A stretch of 27,140 nt of DNA. It comes from an uncultured Prevotellaceae bacterium. Its GTDB lineage: Bacteria > Bacteroidota > Bacteroidia > Bacteroidales > Bacteroidaceae. The notes below the pieces were generated by a model that worked only from the letters and a program-made list of their open reading frames with translations, did not search any database and had not been told where the DNA came from. The translations under genes and the position numbers were made by a program. The DNA lies in NCBI GenBank assembly GCA_900315105.1, contig OMXX01000050.1:1-27140 (forward strand), in the 5' to 3' direction. Shown in pieces: positions 14,836 to 23,587 of the stretch. Each line of letters opens with the position of its first letter. Position 1 is the stretch's first letter.

Positions 14836-14850
14836 TCCCTGTATCAGGGA
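14836..14850. terminator. Short hairpin between convergent genes
   Basis: TCCCTG-TAT-CAGGGA is a perfect 6-bp stem between the ends of the 14600 gene and the thermonuclease gene, followed by a second weak CTTGT/ACAAG stem. It could act as a terminator in either direction. T-runs are short. Confidence 0.3.
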
Positions 14851-14887
14851 CTTGTGTTAATACAAGAAATAGAATTACCGAGGAGGA

Positions 14888-15364
14888 TTACTTTGTGTTT
14901 TTCCTGGCTTTTCTGAAATCTTGTGGTCTTATAGGATTTTTATCCTGCCATAGTCCGTTTCTGTTCTTTCGTGCCAGTATCTCTGCATCCTCGTATGATT
15001 TTTCTTTGTTATAATCACGATACTGCCATGCGTAACCACCCTTGATCATTTGAAGGCCTACGTCTACAACCGACGGGGTTGACACTTTACCTATTGAGCG
15101 ACCATATCTATCTGTTTTCGTGACATAAACAGTAAGTTCTTCTCCCCATATCATACCAAACAGGTATTCTTTGGCTCGATTCCCAAATGCCTGTCCTTTC
15201 TCCGGAGCATCAATACCATCTATCCTGATCCTTACCTGTTCATGACCATCAACAAGCAAAGTGAAAGTATCACCGTCTGTAATTTTTACTGCCTTCCCCT
15301 TCAATATCTGGGCAGACAACAGCAATGGAAATATAACAAATATGGAAAGAAATATTGTTCTCAT
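14888..15364 (-). CDS. Secreted thermonuclease (staphylococcal nuclease-like)
   Basis: A 158-residue protein with a signal peptide (residues 1-19, FPLLLSAQ) and an SNase domain. Calcium-site DGDT is at 30-33, and RIRIDGIDAPE (45-55) contains the catalytic Arg (R47), Asp (D52) and Glu (E55). The second catalytic Arg is in KTDRYGR (R89). FGNRAKEYL and YAWQYRDY are further family landmarks. It should be an exported Ca2+-dependent phosphodiesterase cutting DNA and RNA. It is monocistronic with its own -7 box at 15424-15431. Confidence 0.9.
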   Translation of the reverse strand: MRTIFLSIFVIFPLLLSAQILKGKAVKITDGDTFTLLVDGHEQVRIRIDGIDAPEKGQAFGNRAKEYLFGMIWGEELTVYVTKTDRYGRSIGKVSTPSVVDVGLQMIKGGYAWQYRDYNKEKSYEDAEILARKNRNGLWQDKNPIRPQDFRKARKNTK

Positions 15365-15423
15365 TGATTATGTATTTAAGTTTTTACATATTTATCAGAT
15401 ACACTTTCTATATCTTATTTTTG

Positions 15424-15431
15424 CAAAGATA
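15424..15431 (-). promoter_or_regulatory. -7 box of the thermonuclease gene
   Basis: The minus strand reads TATCTTTG, 59 bases before the start codon at 15364. A good -33 TTTG at the usual spacing is absent. Confidence 0.5.
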
Positions 15432-15535
15432 TAAATTTTTGAAGCAAAGAAACATTATTTTGGACGTTTTTTATAAAAAATGATGCAAATACAATTTTTT
15501 AAGGTGTAATGTATATATAAATCGCTTAAATTTGG

Positions 15536-15543
15536 TATCTTTG
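15536..15543 (+). promoter_or_regulatory. -7 box of the LRR/zinc-ribbon gene
   Basis: TATCTTTG followed by TAGCAT. The start codon is 124 bases downstream, giving a long 5' leader. Confidence 0.5.
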
Positions 15544-15667
15544 TAGCATAATTCATGTTAATGAAGGATTGTTTTCCTTTTATTTAATGAATGAGTCCGC
15601 ATGAAAAAGTCTGAGAGATTTCAAATTTGAAGGTCCCCATAGAAGTTAAAGTTTAATAGAAAAAAAT

Positions 15668-17125
15668 ATGGCAAACAAATATAGTAAAGATCATAAAAAA
15701 TTGATCAAAGCAGATCTTACACAGGAAATCATTAACGTGGATGATGGTGTGCAAATAATCCATAAAGAAGCATTTGACGATGCCAAAGCCGTTGAAGTGA
15801 CTCTACCTAATGGTTTAGTTGAATTGGAGGACAAAGCCTTTCTCCGTGCACATGATTTGGTGAAGATGAATTTGCCCACATCCCTAAAAAAAATAGGTAA
15901 TGGTGCTTTCCAATACTGTTCTTCATTAAAAAGAATTGAACTTCCAGAGAGTCTTGAACATCTGGGATTGAGTGCCTTTTACGGATGTAATAATTTAGAC
16001 GAAATTATTATAAACGGTTCTTTTGAGTGGAACAAAAACTGGATTAATTATGCGTCTCCTTTTGCATATATGCAATCCATTAAGAAATTCGTCTCAAACA
16101 ACAAGAATTTCATTGTATTAGATGACATGTTATTCAGTTCGGATAAGACTATATTATTCAGATGTCCAACGAATAAGAGAACTGTCTGCTTGCCAGAAGA
16201 ACTTAGATATATATCTGAATATGCTTTTTACAATTGTAGATATTTGCAAAAAATAGAAATACCTTCAAATGTGACTTACATAGGTAACGATGCTTTTGGT
16301 CGTTGCGAATCTCTTCGTGAGATACGTCTTCCTGATGCTCTCACTAAAATAAATCGAGATACATTCAGTCTATGTAGTGAATTAGCTTTTGTGCAATTTC
16401 CCAAGAATCTTACAGAAATCGAAGAGGATGCCTTTTCGGGATGCTGGAAATTAGAGTTCTTCCAATACCCCGAAAACAGGAAGGAAACAATTCTGAAGAT
16501 GCTGGAGTCATCAAAATTTGATTTTGTGGTTCATTCGCCTTTGGATTACACAGAGACAGCAAAAACTCTGAAAGTCTTATTGGAGATGGAGGAGTATGGT
16601 CATCTAAAGGATTTGTTAGCAACAAATTGCAATATGCTTATTCTTAGAGAAGAAAGTATTTCCGATGTCAATGAGATAATAGATTACTTTAAGAGTACTT
16701 TTCATATTGATGACAAGGACAAAGGCTCTTTGTCTATTGATATTTCTTTAAGTGAGGCATACCAAAGAGATTGTCTTATTGTCGAAAAAATTGAGCATGA
16801 ATATAAAGAATGGATTATACTGTTTACTTTAGTAGATGGAAAAATAAACCAGATTGTTTGTGGTGATATATACGATATTCACATTCATGCAAGAAATTCA
16901 GCCAAGCATCCCATTGAATCTGTCCAAAAGTGTTTGAAAGAAAACGCTATATCCCCTATTAATAATCAGATGCCATGTATGAAATGTGGACTTCCATCAG
17001 AGAAACTACTTTGGGCTGATTATTCGGCTGAATGCGAAATGGGAGGCTATAAGGGGGTAATATCTTTTTGTCCTCACTGCCACGAAGAAATACAATTTAG
17101 TGAATCACTACATTATCGTTCATAA
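15668..17125 (+). CDS. LRR_5 protein with C-terminal zinc ribbon
   Basis: A 485-residue protein without signal peptide. Residues ~20-275 carry LRR_5/BspA repeats (LPTSLKKIGNGAFQYCSSLK, IPSNVTYIGNDAFGRCESLR and others). Residues ~285-430 form a different alpha/beta domain that I do not recognise. The C-terminus has a four-cysteine zinc ribbon: C437-MK-C440 ... C468-PH-C471. Such an LRR plus zinc-ribbon layout points to an intracellular recognition protein rather than a surface adhesin. It is not clearly co-transcribed with the 17372 gene, which has its own -7 box. Confidence 0.75.
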   Translation: MANKYSKDHKKLIKADLTQEIINVDDGVQIIHKEAFDDAKAVEVTLPNGLVELEDKAFLRAHDLVKMNLPTSLKKIGNGAFQYCSSLKRIELPESLEHLGLSAFYGCNNLDEIIINGSFEWNKNWINYASPFAYMQSIKKFVSNNKNFIVLDDMLFSSDKTILFRCPTNKRTVCLPEELRYISEYAFYNCRYLQKIEIPSNVTYIGNDAFGRCESLREIRLPDALTKINRDTFSLCSELAFVQFPKNLTEIEEDAFSGCWKLEFFQYPENRKETILKMLESSKFDFVVHSPLDYTETAKTLKVLLEMEEYGHLKDLLATNCNMLILREESISDVNEIIDYFKSTFHIDDKDKGSLSIDISLSEAYQRDCLIVEKIEHEYKEWIILFTLVDGKINQIVCGDIYDIHIHARNSAKHPIESVQKCLKENAISPINNQMPCMKCGLPSEKLLWADYSAECEMGGYKGVISFCPHCHEEIQFSESLHYRS

Positions 17126-17327
17126 TGAACACACGAATTTGCGGATTCATTGTTTCTATTAAAAAAATCAAATCTAACCTGTATTTAGTTTAATATGTAT
17201 TATTATTCCTAGGATGTACAAGCGCTTTTGTCATGTCTTTTTTCTAAAAAATCGTCAAAATTTCATTAATCTGTTCATTTTTTTGTAAAAAGACATGGGA
17301 AGTAGCTATTATAACATATTTTTTTAC

Positions 17328-17335
17328 TATTTTTG
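17328..17335 (+). promoter_or_regulatory. -7 box of the AlbA_2-WYL gene
   Basis: TATTTTTG sits 36 bases before ATG 17372. A TTG start at 17333 would fall inside this box, which supports ATG 17372 as the true start. No clear -33 element is seen. Confidence 0.45.
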
Positions 17336-17371
17336 TCTCATAATTTTACTATCTCCAAATTTTTATATACT

Positions 17372-20236
17372 ATGAGCACAAAGAATGAAACACCACTATG
17401 GTTAGAGTTGAGAAAAGAGTATATCGATGATAATTTTGAAAAGTTGCTACCCTATTTAAGGGAAAGCAGTTCAAAATTGCGCGAAGACGTATTTTACAAA
17501 AAGACCATAAATCTCCTTCAGGAACGAGTCGCTGAGCTATCTCTGAAACTTGCATCAGTACCGATTTATGAAAAACAGGAAGACAGTTCTACAACAGTAT
17601 TCAACATCAGACTACTTGCATCCTATCTTCTTGTATCTCCAGACGATCCAGTTGCATTGCAGGCTTATGTGGCGATGATGAGTGAATTACTGAAGCTTAC
17701 CCCAAAATTTTCTGACGAGATAATCCAAACGACCATTGAACGTCTTAAGCATCAGAATATTCAGAATATCGGATTTTCATGGTCTGACGTGATTGATTTC
17801 AAAGAAGAAATGTTTGCTTATTATGCCATCAAGAACAGCAAATTCAAGTCAAAACTGCTAACACCACTTACATGTGAACTGTTTGGTACAGCCCTACTTA
17901 ATGCCAATGGAATCTATCTCACATCAGAGAACAAGGCAAATGCAATCAAGCTTCAAAATGCAGGAGCATATTCCCTTGATACTGGTGTTGGTGTAGCCGT
18001 TCGTACAACTTCCAGTGAAAAGCTGAAGCAAAGCGACTCAAACAATCTCCCTGCGATGGATGATTTTGTTAACTCCATGGTTATCGACATATGGAAGACA
18101 CAGAGGAAAAACAATGTATCGCATAAATATCATTATGTTGACGGTGACGATGTCATAGTCAAAATAACTGAGATAGACCGTAGCAAAAACATTCATGTAG
18201 AAACCGTTGACAGCAAGTATGAGAGAATAACTGGAACGATACATTTCGGGAAACCGAACTTTGTGTACTATGCAGCCACACTTTTCCCAAAGTACCTGCA
18301 AGTCGGCAATTATCTGCAAGCAACTATAAGTAACACGGACAATAAGCTTTTTGACATAGAATTCCAATTCATTAAGTTCGTTGTCGAGGACTGTCGCAAT
18401 GTTTATGGCAAAGATGAACTCCATGCACGTCTTGCATACAAGAACAAGAGCTCGCTTGTATGGATCAACGAGCGAGGCACATTCCTATATTCAAAGTACA
18501 CAGATAATTATCAGATAGGTGACTATGCCAAACTTCAGATAACAGACTACTGTAATGGTAATGAATATGGAAAGATACATACTCTGATTATTGAGCCATT
18601 TGAGCCGTCAGAGGACGAAATCATAGATATTGAAAGCATCAAGAAGGACTGTATCGTTGATTTTTCAAATGCAACGGTAATACCAAAAGATATTATGGAG
18701 AAGGAGTCAGATCAGGAACTCTCCCCTATTATCCTTCGTCTTATAGCACGTCAGTTCTTCTATCATCAGAAGTCACTGTTGAAACCGTCAGAACGCTACA
18801 CATTCCTGGCAAATGCACGTATCATGTCAGTGATTGCGGACGATGAGCTTGCAGCTTCATACATCAAGTTTGCAAGTTCATATCTTCGTGCATTGGTTCA
18901 GTTCGTAAGCAATGACTCCATCAAGACAATTAACCTTGAACCAGAAGAGGAATATGCAGAAGCCGATGACACCCTCATCAGGCTCTCGGTCGTACAGATT
19001 CTCAAGGAATATGGAAAGAAGGCCAATTCTGAGATTCTGGCCAAGACCATAGCCGATTATGAGGAGACAATGCCACTCCTTGCCCGTCTTGCCCGATTAG
19101 TTCAGACCGCAAACTCCATGCAAGGAATCTTGTCAGATGCATCTGTCAATGTCATCAAACGTGAGATAATCAAGACTCTCTCCCTTGAAACCGAGAATGA
19201 GACAGACCTTGAAGATGGTGACAACTATCTTGGTATAGAGAGCGGGACATTAGAGTTCAAGTCATCATTTGTATATCCTTCCAATAACAACATGCAGCCT
19301 AATGAGACAGCTCAGGAACTGAATGTCTTCCGTGGTATCTGTGCCTTTCTCAATTCTACTACAGGAGGAACGTTATATATAGGTGTCAATGATCAGGGAT
19401 ATGTTGTTGGAATCGATAACGACATGAAATACCTACACTTCAACAACATCGACTCATATATCCGTCACATCCTGGACAGAGCCAAGCATTACTTCGACAT
19501 TGACGGGATAGTCCACCTTCGTATCGAACCTCTTTACGAAAACCGTGTTATAGCAATCCATGTAGAACCACACCCTTATCGTGTTGTGGAACTCAATGGT
19601 ATTGCCTACCTTCGCGTGAATGCAGAATCACGTGAGATGCCGGAGAAACTGAAACAGGAGCTTATTGCGAGTAAGGTGTTCAAGGACAAGAACAAGGCAG
19701 CAGCAATATCGCAGTTACAACATGCAGTATCGCAGCAGAAATGCGTCATCCTCCACAATTATTCATCAAGTAATAGCGGAAGTATTAAAGACCGTTTTGT
19801 TGAAGCCTACGAAGTACATCCTGATGATGACCTTGTCATGTGTTACGACCGTGATACCGCCAGCACGACGAAGCAGAAAGTGTTCAAGATCAGTCGTATA
19901 GGATGGGTGGAAATCATGGAGGAGAGTCCTTGGAAATATCCTATGTCGCATGAAAAGATAAATATTGACGATTTCCACATGTCAGGTAATATCCCGACAA
20001 AAGTGAATCTGGAACTTGATCTTCTTGCTAAGAATCTCCTTATAGAAGAGTTCCCACGTTCAAAGGAGCATCTCGTACAAGACAAACGTAATGAAAATCA
20101 ATGGTATTACGTTGCCAATGTATACAGCATTGCAGGCATAGCACGTTTCTACTTAGGTCTTGCCGAACACATAAAGATACTTGAGGCTCCCGAACTAAAG
20201 GCATACGTTCAAGAATACAAGGAAAAATACTTGTAA
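17372..20236 (+). CDS. Large Schlafen AlbA_2 / WYL / WCX protein
   Basis: A 954-residue soluble protein with a layout I have not met at this length. Residues 1-620 are uncharacterised. Within them, about 255-410 look like two OB/S1-like barrels (for example DDVIVKITEIDRSK...VGNYLQATIS and a later IGDYAKLQITDY). Residues ~622-752 are a Schlafen AlbA_2 domain (GIESGTLEFKSSF, then AFLNSTTGGTLYIGVNDQGYVVGI, later GIAYLRVNAESREM). Residues ~779-849 are a WYL domain (LQHAVSQQKCVILHNYSSS ... FVEAYEVHPDD ... FKISRIGWVEI). Residues ~877-947 are the WYL C-terminal extension (LELDLLAKNLLIEEFP ... IARFYLGLAEHIKILEAPEL). AlbA_2 binds nucleic acid and WYL senses ligand or nucleic acid, so a sensor/regulator role is likely. 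It heads a cluster with a glycosylase-like and an HNH-like gene. Confidence 0.75.
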   Translation: MSTKNETPLWLELRKEYIDDNFEKLLPYLRESSSKLREDVFYKKTINLLQERVAELSLKLASVPIYEKQEDSSTTVFNIRLLASYLLVSPDDPVALQAYVAMMSELLKLTPKFSDEIIQTTIERLKHQNIQNIGFSWSDVIDFKEEMFAYYAIKNSKFKSKLLTPLTCELFGTALLNANGIYLTSENKANAIKLQNAGAYSLDTGVGVAVRTTSSEKLKQSDSNNLPAMDDFVNSMVIDIWKTQRKNNVSHKYHYVDGDDVIVKITEIDRSKNIHVETVDSKYERITGTIHFGKPNFVYYAATLFPKYLQVGNYLQATISNTDNKLFDIEFQFIKFVVEDCRNVYGKDELHARLAYKNKSSLVWINERGTFLYSKYTDNYQIGDYAKLQITDYCNGNEYGKIHTLIIEPFEPSEDEIIDIESIKKDCIVDFSNATVIPKDIMEKESDQELSPIILRLIARQFFYHQKSLLKPSERYTFLANARIMSVIADDELAASYIKFASSYLRALVQFVSNDSIKTINLEPEEEYAEADDTLIRLSVVQILKEYGKKANSEILAKTIADYEETMPLLARLARLVQTANSMQGILSDASVNVIKREIIKTLSLETENETDLEDGDNYLGIESGTLEFKSSFVYPSNNNMQPNETAQELNVFRGICAFLNSTTGGTLYIGVNDQGYVVGIDNDMKYLHFNNIDSYIRHILDRAKHYFDIDGIVHLRIEPLYENRVIAIHVEPHPYRVVELNGIAYLRVNAESREMPEKLKQELIASKVFKDKNKAAAISQLQHAVSQQKCVILHNYSSSNSGSIKDRFVEAYEVHPDDDLVMCYDRDTASTTKQKVFKISRIGWVEIMEESPWKYPMSHEKINIDDFHMSGNIPTKVNLELDLLAKNLLIEEFPRSKEHLVQDKRNENQWYYVANVYSIAGIARFYLGLAEHIKILEAPELKAYVQEYKEKYL

Positions 20237-20279
20237 TTTTGCAGATATTCCGACAGCAAGTCACTTGTCAAACTAAAAT

Positions 20280-20855
20280 ATGACCAACATCACGATGAAC
20301 CATAGAATTACAATCTTGAAAGAAGATAAGTATTACGATACCTTTGAAGACATAATTCCTGATACTCATTCGGTATTAGATATGTTGATAATTGGAAAAA
20401 CGCCATCCCCCGATAGCGTTAAAATAGGTCATTATTTCCAAGGACGTCATGGAAAGAGCATGTGGAACAAACTTGAAGAATATGGTATTCTAAAAAAAAC
20501 GACACAATACCATGATGATTCCCTGCTATGCAATAATATTGGAATAACAGATGTAGTAAAAGTGCCTCGATTGACTGGTAATGAACCTTCATTATTAGAA
20601 TATATGGAAGGAAAACAACATGTTATGGATATAATAAAGATACATTCCCCAAAGGTGTTGTTCTTTGTTTATAAAGCGGTCCTCGAGAATATGATATCTA
20701 TCGGCGCAAAAGTCCAATATGGATTTAACGACAATTTATCGAAATATTTCTATGGTAGTCGTCCTTTTCTCTTTCCTATGCCTGGCACAGGAAAAGTGAC
20801 AACGGATATAATCAAGGAAAATATGCAAGAACTAAATGATTATCTCAAAAAGTAA
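20280..20855 (+). CDS. Uracil-DNA glycosylase superfamily protein
   Basis: A 191-residue protein resembling the Mug/TDG-like branch. DMLIIGKTPSPDSVKIGHYF (34-53) occupies the place of motif 1 (G-x-N/D-P) and is followed by QGRHGKSMWNKLEEYGIL. GITDVVKVPR (88-97) matches the (G)(I/V)T.(V)..(R/P) region. PKVLFFVYKAVLE and the late SRPFLFPMPGTGK (160-172) correspond to the final strand and intercalating loop. The usual catalytic N/D of motif 1 is T or S here, so the base specificity may differ or activity may be weak. It starts 43 bases after the AlbA_2-WYL gene and ends 7 before the HNH gene, consistent with an operon. Confidence 0.7.
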   Translation: MTNITMNHRITILKEDKYYDTFEDIIPDTHSVLDMLIIGKTPSPDSVKIGHYFQGRHGKSMWNKLEEYGILKKTTQYHDDSLLCNNIGITDVVKVPRLTGNEPSLLEYMEGKQHVMDIIKIHSPKVLFFVYKAVLENMISIGAKVQYGFNDNLSKYFYGSRPFLFPMPGTGKVTTDIIKENMQELNDYLKK

Positions 20856-20862
20856 TAAAAAA

Positions 20863-21819
20863 ATGACTTATACAGAACTTTTAACTCAGAGAAAATGGTT
20901 TGAGAAATGTAACCATATTCTTCAAAGAGATAAATATACATGTCAGGATTGTGGTAATATAGGTTATCACAATTCTACGATTTATATAACAGAATCATTA
21001 GATGAAATTGATTGTATCATTAACGAGAAAATACTTATTGGTGATAAGTTCAGTTCACTTATAGAGCAGACTTTCAATGGTAATATAGAATGCGACAAAG
21101 TGGATTTGACGGATTGCAATGTAGATGTCAATGGAGAAAAATGCCCTGCTAATGAAAATGAAAGAGGAATGTCACAACGAGGCGACGTACGATGGGAGCC
21201 TTACCATGATGTAAAGATTCAAAAACAAGATTCATATGATGGCATTTTTTTATATAAAATATGGTTATACGATCCTACTGGGAAAGGGTATTTTAAATCC
21301 ATCTTGGAAAAAGTCTATGCTACCATTATAACAAATAAGCAAATGAAAACCTTTGATTACGAATTATACCGTTACAGAAAATACGTAACTAATAGTGACG
21401 GATCACATAGCACATATCCAATGGCAATTTTAAAATTCGATGCAGAACTTACGGATAAATATCATTTAAGTATCGAGGATGAAGAAATCAGTGTTACTTA
21501 TAAAAACTATGTTTTTTTTGTAAGACTGAATCCTAACCTGTTTACGTATAAAGGTCTCAATGTACATCACAAGTATTATATTACAGGCCTTAAGCCATGG
21601 GAATATGATGATGATGCATTGATTACGCTTTGTCAGGAATGTCATCAAAAAAGACATGAAATAGCAATACCCCAATATAGGTCATTGTCAAAAAATATCA
21701 TTGATGCCTATTGTCATAAATGCAAAAGATGTGGTGGTTCTGGTTATTTACCTCAGTACAACCATGTTCAAAATGGTATATGTTTTAATTGTGGCGGTGA
21801 AGGCACTATTGTTAGTTAA
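20863..21819 (+). CDS. HNH-like nuclease with a large insert and DnaJ-like zinc tail
   Basis: I place the start at ATG 20863 (318 residues), because the upstream Met would overlap the glycosylase gene. The zinc half-site RDKYTCQDCG (C27, C30) starts an HNH domain. The rest of that domain, LNVHHKYYITG (H235, H236) and ALITLCQECHQKRHE (C257, C260, H261, H265), only comes ~200 residues later. The intervening segment is acidic then beta-rich. The C-terminus has CHKCKRCGGSGYL...GICFNCGGEG (Cys 284, 287, 290, 307, 310), a DnaJ-type CxxCxGxG zinc finger. HNH enzymes nick or cut DNA using the first His of the pair. Linkage to a glycosylase-like protein suggests processing of modified bases. Confidence 0.72.
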   Translation: MTYTELLTQRKWFEKCNHILQRDKYTCQDCGNIGYHNSTIYITESLDEIDCIINEKILIGDKFSSLIEQTFNGNIECDKVDLTDCNVDVNGEKCPANENERGMSQRGDVRWEPYHDVKIQKQDSYDGIFLYKIWLYDPTGKGYFKSILEKVYATIITNKQMKTFDYELYRYRKYVTNSDGSHSTYPMAILKFDAELTDKYHLSIEDEEISVTYKNYVFFVRLNPNLFTYKGLNVHHKYYITGLKPWEYDDDALITLCQECHQKRHEIAIPQYRSLSKNIIDAYCHKCKRCGGSGYLPQYNHVQNGICFNCGGEGTIVS

Positions 21820-21840
21820 AGAAATGAATTTTAATGAATT

Positions 21841-22275
21841 ATGAAAAGAATACTTTCCCTTATGTTTGCTATTTCTGTGTCATCATTATTGATGGCACAG
21901 AATACTACAGTATATAGAGACAATCTCGGTCGTAAGACTGGGACTGCAACAAAAGACAGCCGTGGCGTGACGACCTATCGTGATGAACTAGGTCGCAAGA
22001 CTGGTACATCTGAAAAAAAATCTCATGGCAAAACCATCTATCGTGATGCTCTTGGCAGAAAGACTGGTACTGCGACTACAGACAGGAGAGGTATAACGAC
22101 CTATCGTGATAGGCTTGGACGTAAGACAGGGACATCAGAGACCAATTCTCGTGATGTGACAACATACCGTGACAATCTCGGAAGAAAAAAAGGAACGGCT
22201 CAAACCAAAAGCAATGGTACTACCACATACAGAGATAATATAGGTAGAAATAGAGGTAGTTCAACTAAAAGATAA
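21841..22275 (+). CDS. Secreted basic protein with six 21-residue tandem repeats
   Basis: A 144-residue protein: signal peptide 1-20 (MFAISVSSLLMAQ end), then six units of 21 residues starting at Tyr 25, 46, 67, 88, 109 and 130. The consensus is YRD-x-LGRKTGT followed by a variable polar stretch and (G)xTT. At DNA level the period is 63 bp. The last unit is truncated and diverged (NIGRNRGSS). The protein is highly basic and exported; YRDxxGRxxG repeats recall RHS/YD-like turns but are shorter. Function unknown. It starts 21 bases after the HNH gene, so it could be in the same transcript. Confidence 0.7.
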   Translation: MKRILSLMFAISVSSLLMAQNTTVYRDNLGRKTGTATKDSRGVTTYRDELGRKTGTSEKKSHGKTIYRDALGRKTGTATTDRRGITTYRDRLGRKTGTSETNSRDVTTYRDNLGRKKGTAQTKSNGTTTYRDNIGRNRGSSTKR

Positions 22276-22298
22276 GTAGCAAATAAATTATGACTAGT

Positions 22299-23585
22299 TC
22301 ATATCTTGATTGTCAGGATTTCATTAATATCCGTCAGATAGTTTGGACTCCGATGTTCACACTTCACATGCCATCCTCCCCCGAATGCTCCGTATGATAT
22401 CGGTGTGTCCTCCACAGCAAGGTGCAGAGTCTTTACACCATAACGTTGGTTGACGCTATCAAGCACACGCATCAGGTCATTACGCTCCTTCCGTTTCTTG
22501 TTTGTATCAAAGAGATCAAGCTGCAACGGGTTGGACGGTACGATGTCTCCCACCATCACACCAGAGCGCTTGTACATTATGCCTGGCACATATATGGACT
22601 CCAGACAGCGCAATGCAGCATTTGTTATCTCCAAAGTATCGGATGTAGCAGTAACAAAAGTCGTTGATGCAGCATTGCCATACTGAGGCAGGTCTTCACG
22701 GAATCTGTTAGAACCGACAAATGCAGTCACACTCTTGCACGCACTCCCCTGCCCTCTCAGTTTGTTGGCACAACTTGCAGCAAAGTGAGCTATAGATGCC
22801 TTCAAAGAAGGAAGGTCGCTCACCATTTCAGCAAAACTACGACTTGTACAGATATTCTTGTTACGAAGTACCTCACTTGTGTCTATACAAGGAATACCGT
22901 TCAGTTCCAGCCATGTCTGATAACCAGGTTTATGGAAATGGCTTGTCACCCATGATTCGCTCTTGTCCGCGAACTCCAAAGGCGTATGTATGCCATAGTA
23001 GTTCAGGTTTTCAAAGGTACGTCGGCCTATTCCCCATACATCAGAAAGGTCAAAGAGTTCGAGAGCCTTGCGGCGTTTCTCTTCCGTATCAATCATACAG
23101 ACTCCCTTATACCCCTTGTATTGCTTGGCAAACTTACTGCCCATCTTTGCCAGAGTCTTGGATGGGGCAATGCCTATACTAACAGGTATGTCCGTCCATA
23201 GTTTGATACGGTCTTTAATGCCCTGCATGAGTTCCACAAGGTTAAAGTTCTTCTCATATCCATTCAAGTCAAGGAAAGACTCGTCTATTGAATAGTTCTC
23301 TACATGATGGATAGACCTTCGTAGGATACTGGTAATGCGACGACTCATGGCAGCATATAACTGCATATTGGTAGAAAACACCTGAACACCATAGTGCTTA
23401 ACGATATCCTCCACCTTGAATATTGGATCTCCCCGATGGAGACCACACGCCTTTGCCTCTGGAGTCAATGCGACGATACAGCCATCATTGCTAGAGAGGA
23501 CACAGACTGGTTTGCCTTCCAGTCCAGGATGGAAGACCTTTTCTACAGAGCAGAAGAAAGAGTTGCAGTCAACGAGAGAATACAT
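22299..23585 (-). CDS. umuC: UmuC-type Y-family translesion DNA polymerase
   Basis: A 428-residue protein, close to the 422 of E. coli UmuC. Catalytic acidic residues are D6 in LVDCNSFF and D101-E102 in YSIDESFLDL. SIGIAPSKTLAKMGSKFAK and the helix-hairpin-helix VWGIGRRTFENL follow, then the little-finger domain. A sliding-clamp binding motif, LQLDLF, lies near the C-terminus. With activated UmuD it forms an error-prone polymerase (Pol V-like) induced by DNA damage. Its start lies 2 bases after the umuD stop, so the two are translationally linked. Confidence 0.92.
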   Translation of the reverse strand: MYSLVDCNSFFCSVEKVFHPGLEGKPVCVLSSNDGCIVALTPEAKACGLHRGDPIFKVEDIVKHYGVQVFSTNMQLYAAMSRRITSILRRSIHHVENYSIDESFLDLNGYEKNFNLVELMQGIKDRIKLWTDIPVSIGIAPSKTLAKMGSKFAKQYKGYKGVCMIDTEEKRRKALELFDLSDVWGIGRRTFENLNYYGIHTPLEFADKSESWVTSHFHKPGYQTWLELNGIPCIDTSEVLRNKNICTSRSFAEMVSDLPSLKASIAHFAASCANKLRGQGSACKSVTAFVGSNRFREDLPQYGNAASTTFVTATSDTLEITNAALRCLESIYVPGIMYKRSGVMVGDIVPSNPLQLDLFDTNKKRKERNDLMRVLDSVNQRYGVKTLHLAVEDTPISYGAFGGGWHVKCEHRSPNYLTDINEILTIKI

Positions 23586-23587
23586 TC

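Larger units (their letters stand above)
15365..15667. other. Divergent intergenic region between thermonuclease and LRR genes
   Basis: The 303-base AT-rich gap holds a minus-strand -7 box (15424-15431), a plus-strand -7 box (15536-15543) and a ~120-base leader before ATG 15668. The leader contains the palindrome TTCAAATTTGAA (15620-15631). No gene is supported. Confidence 0.6.
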
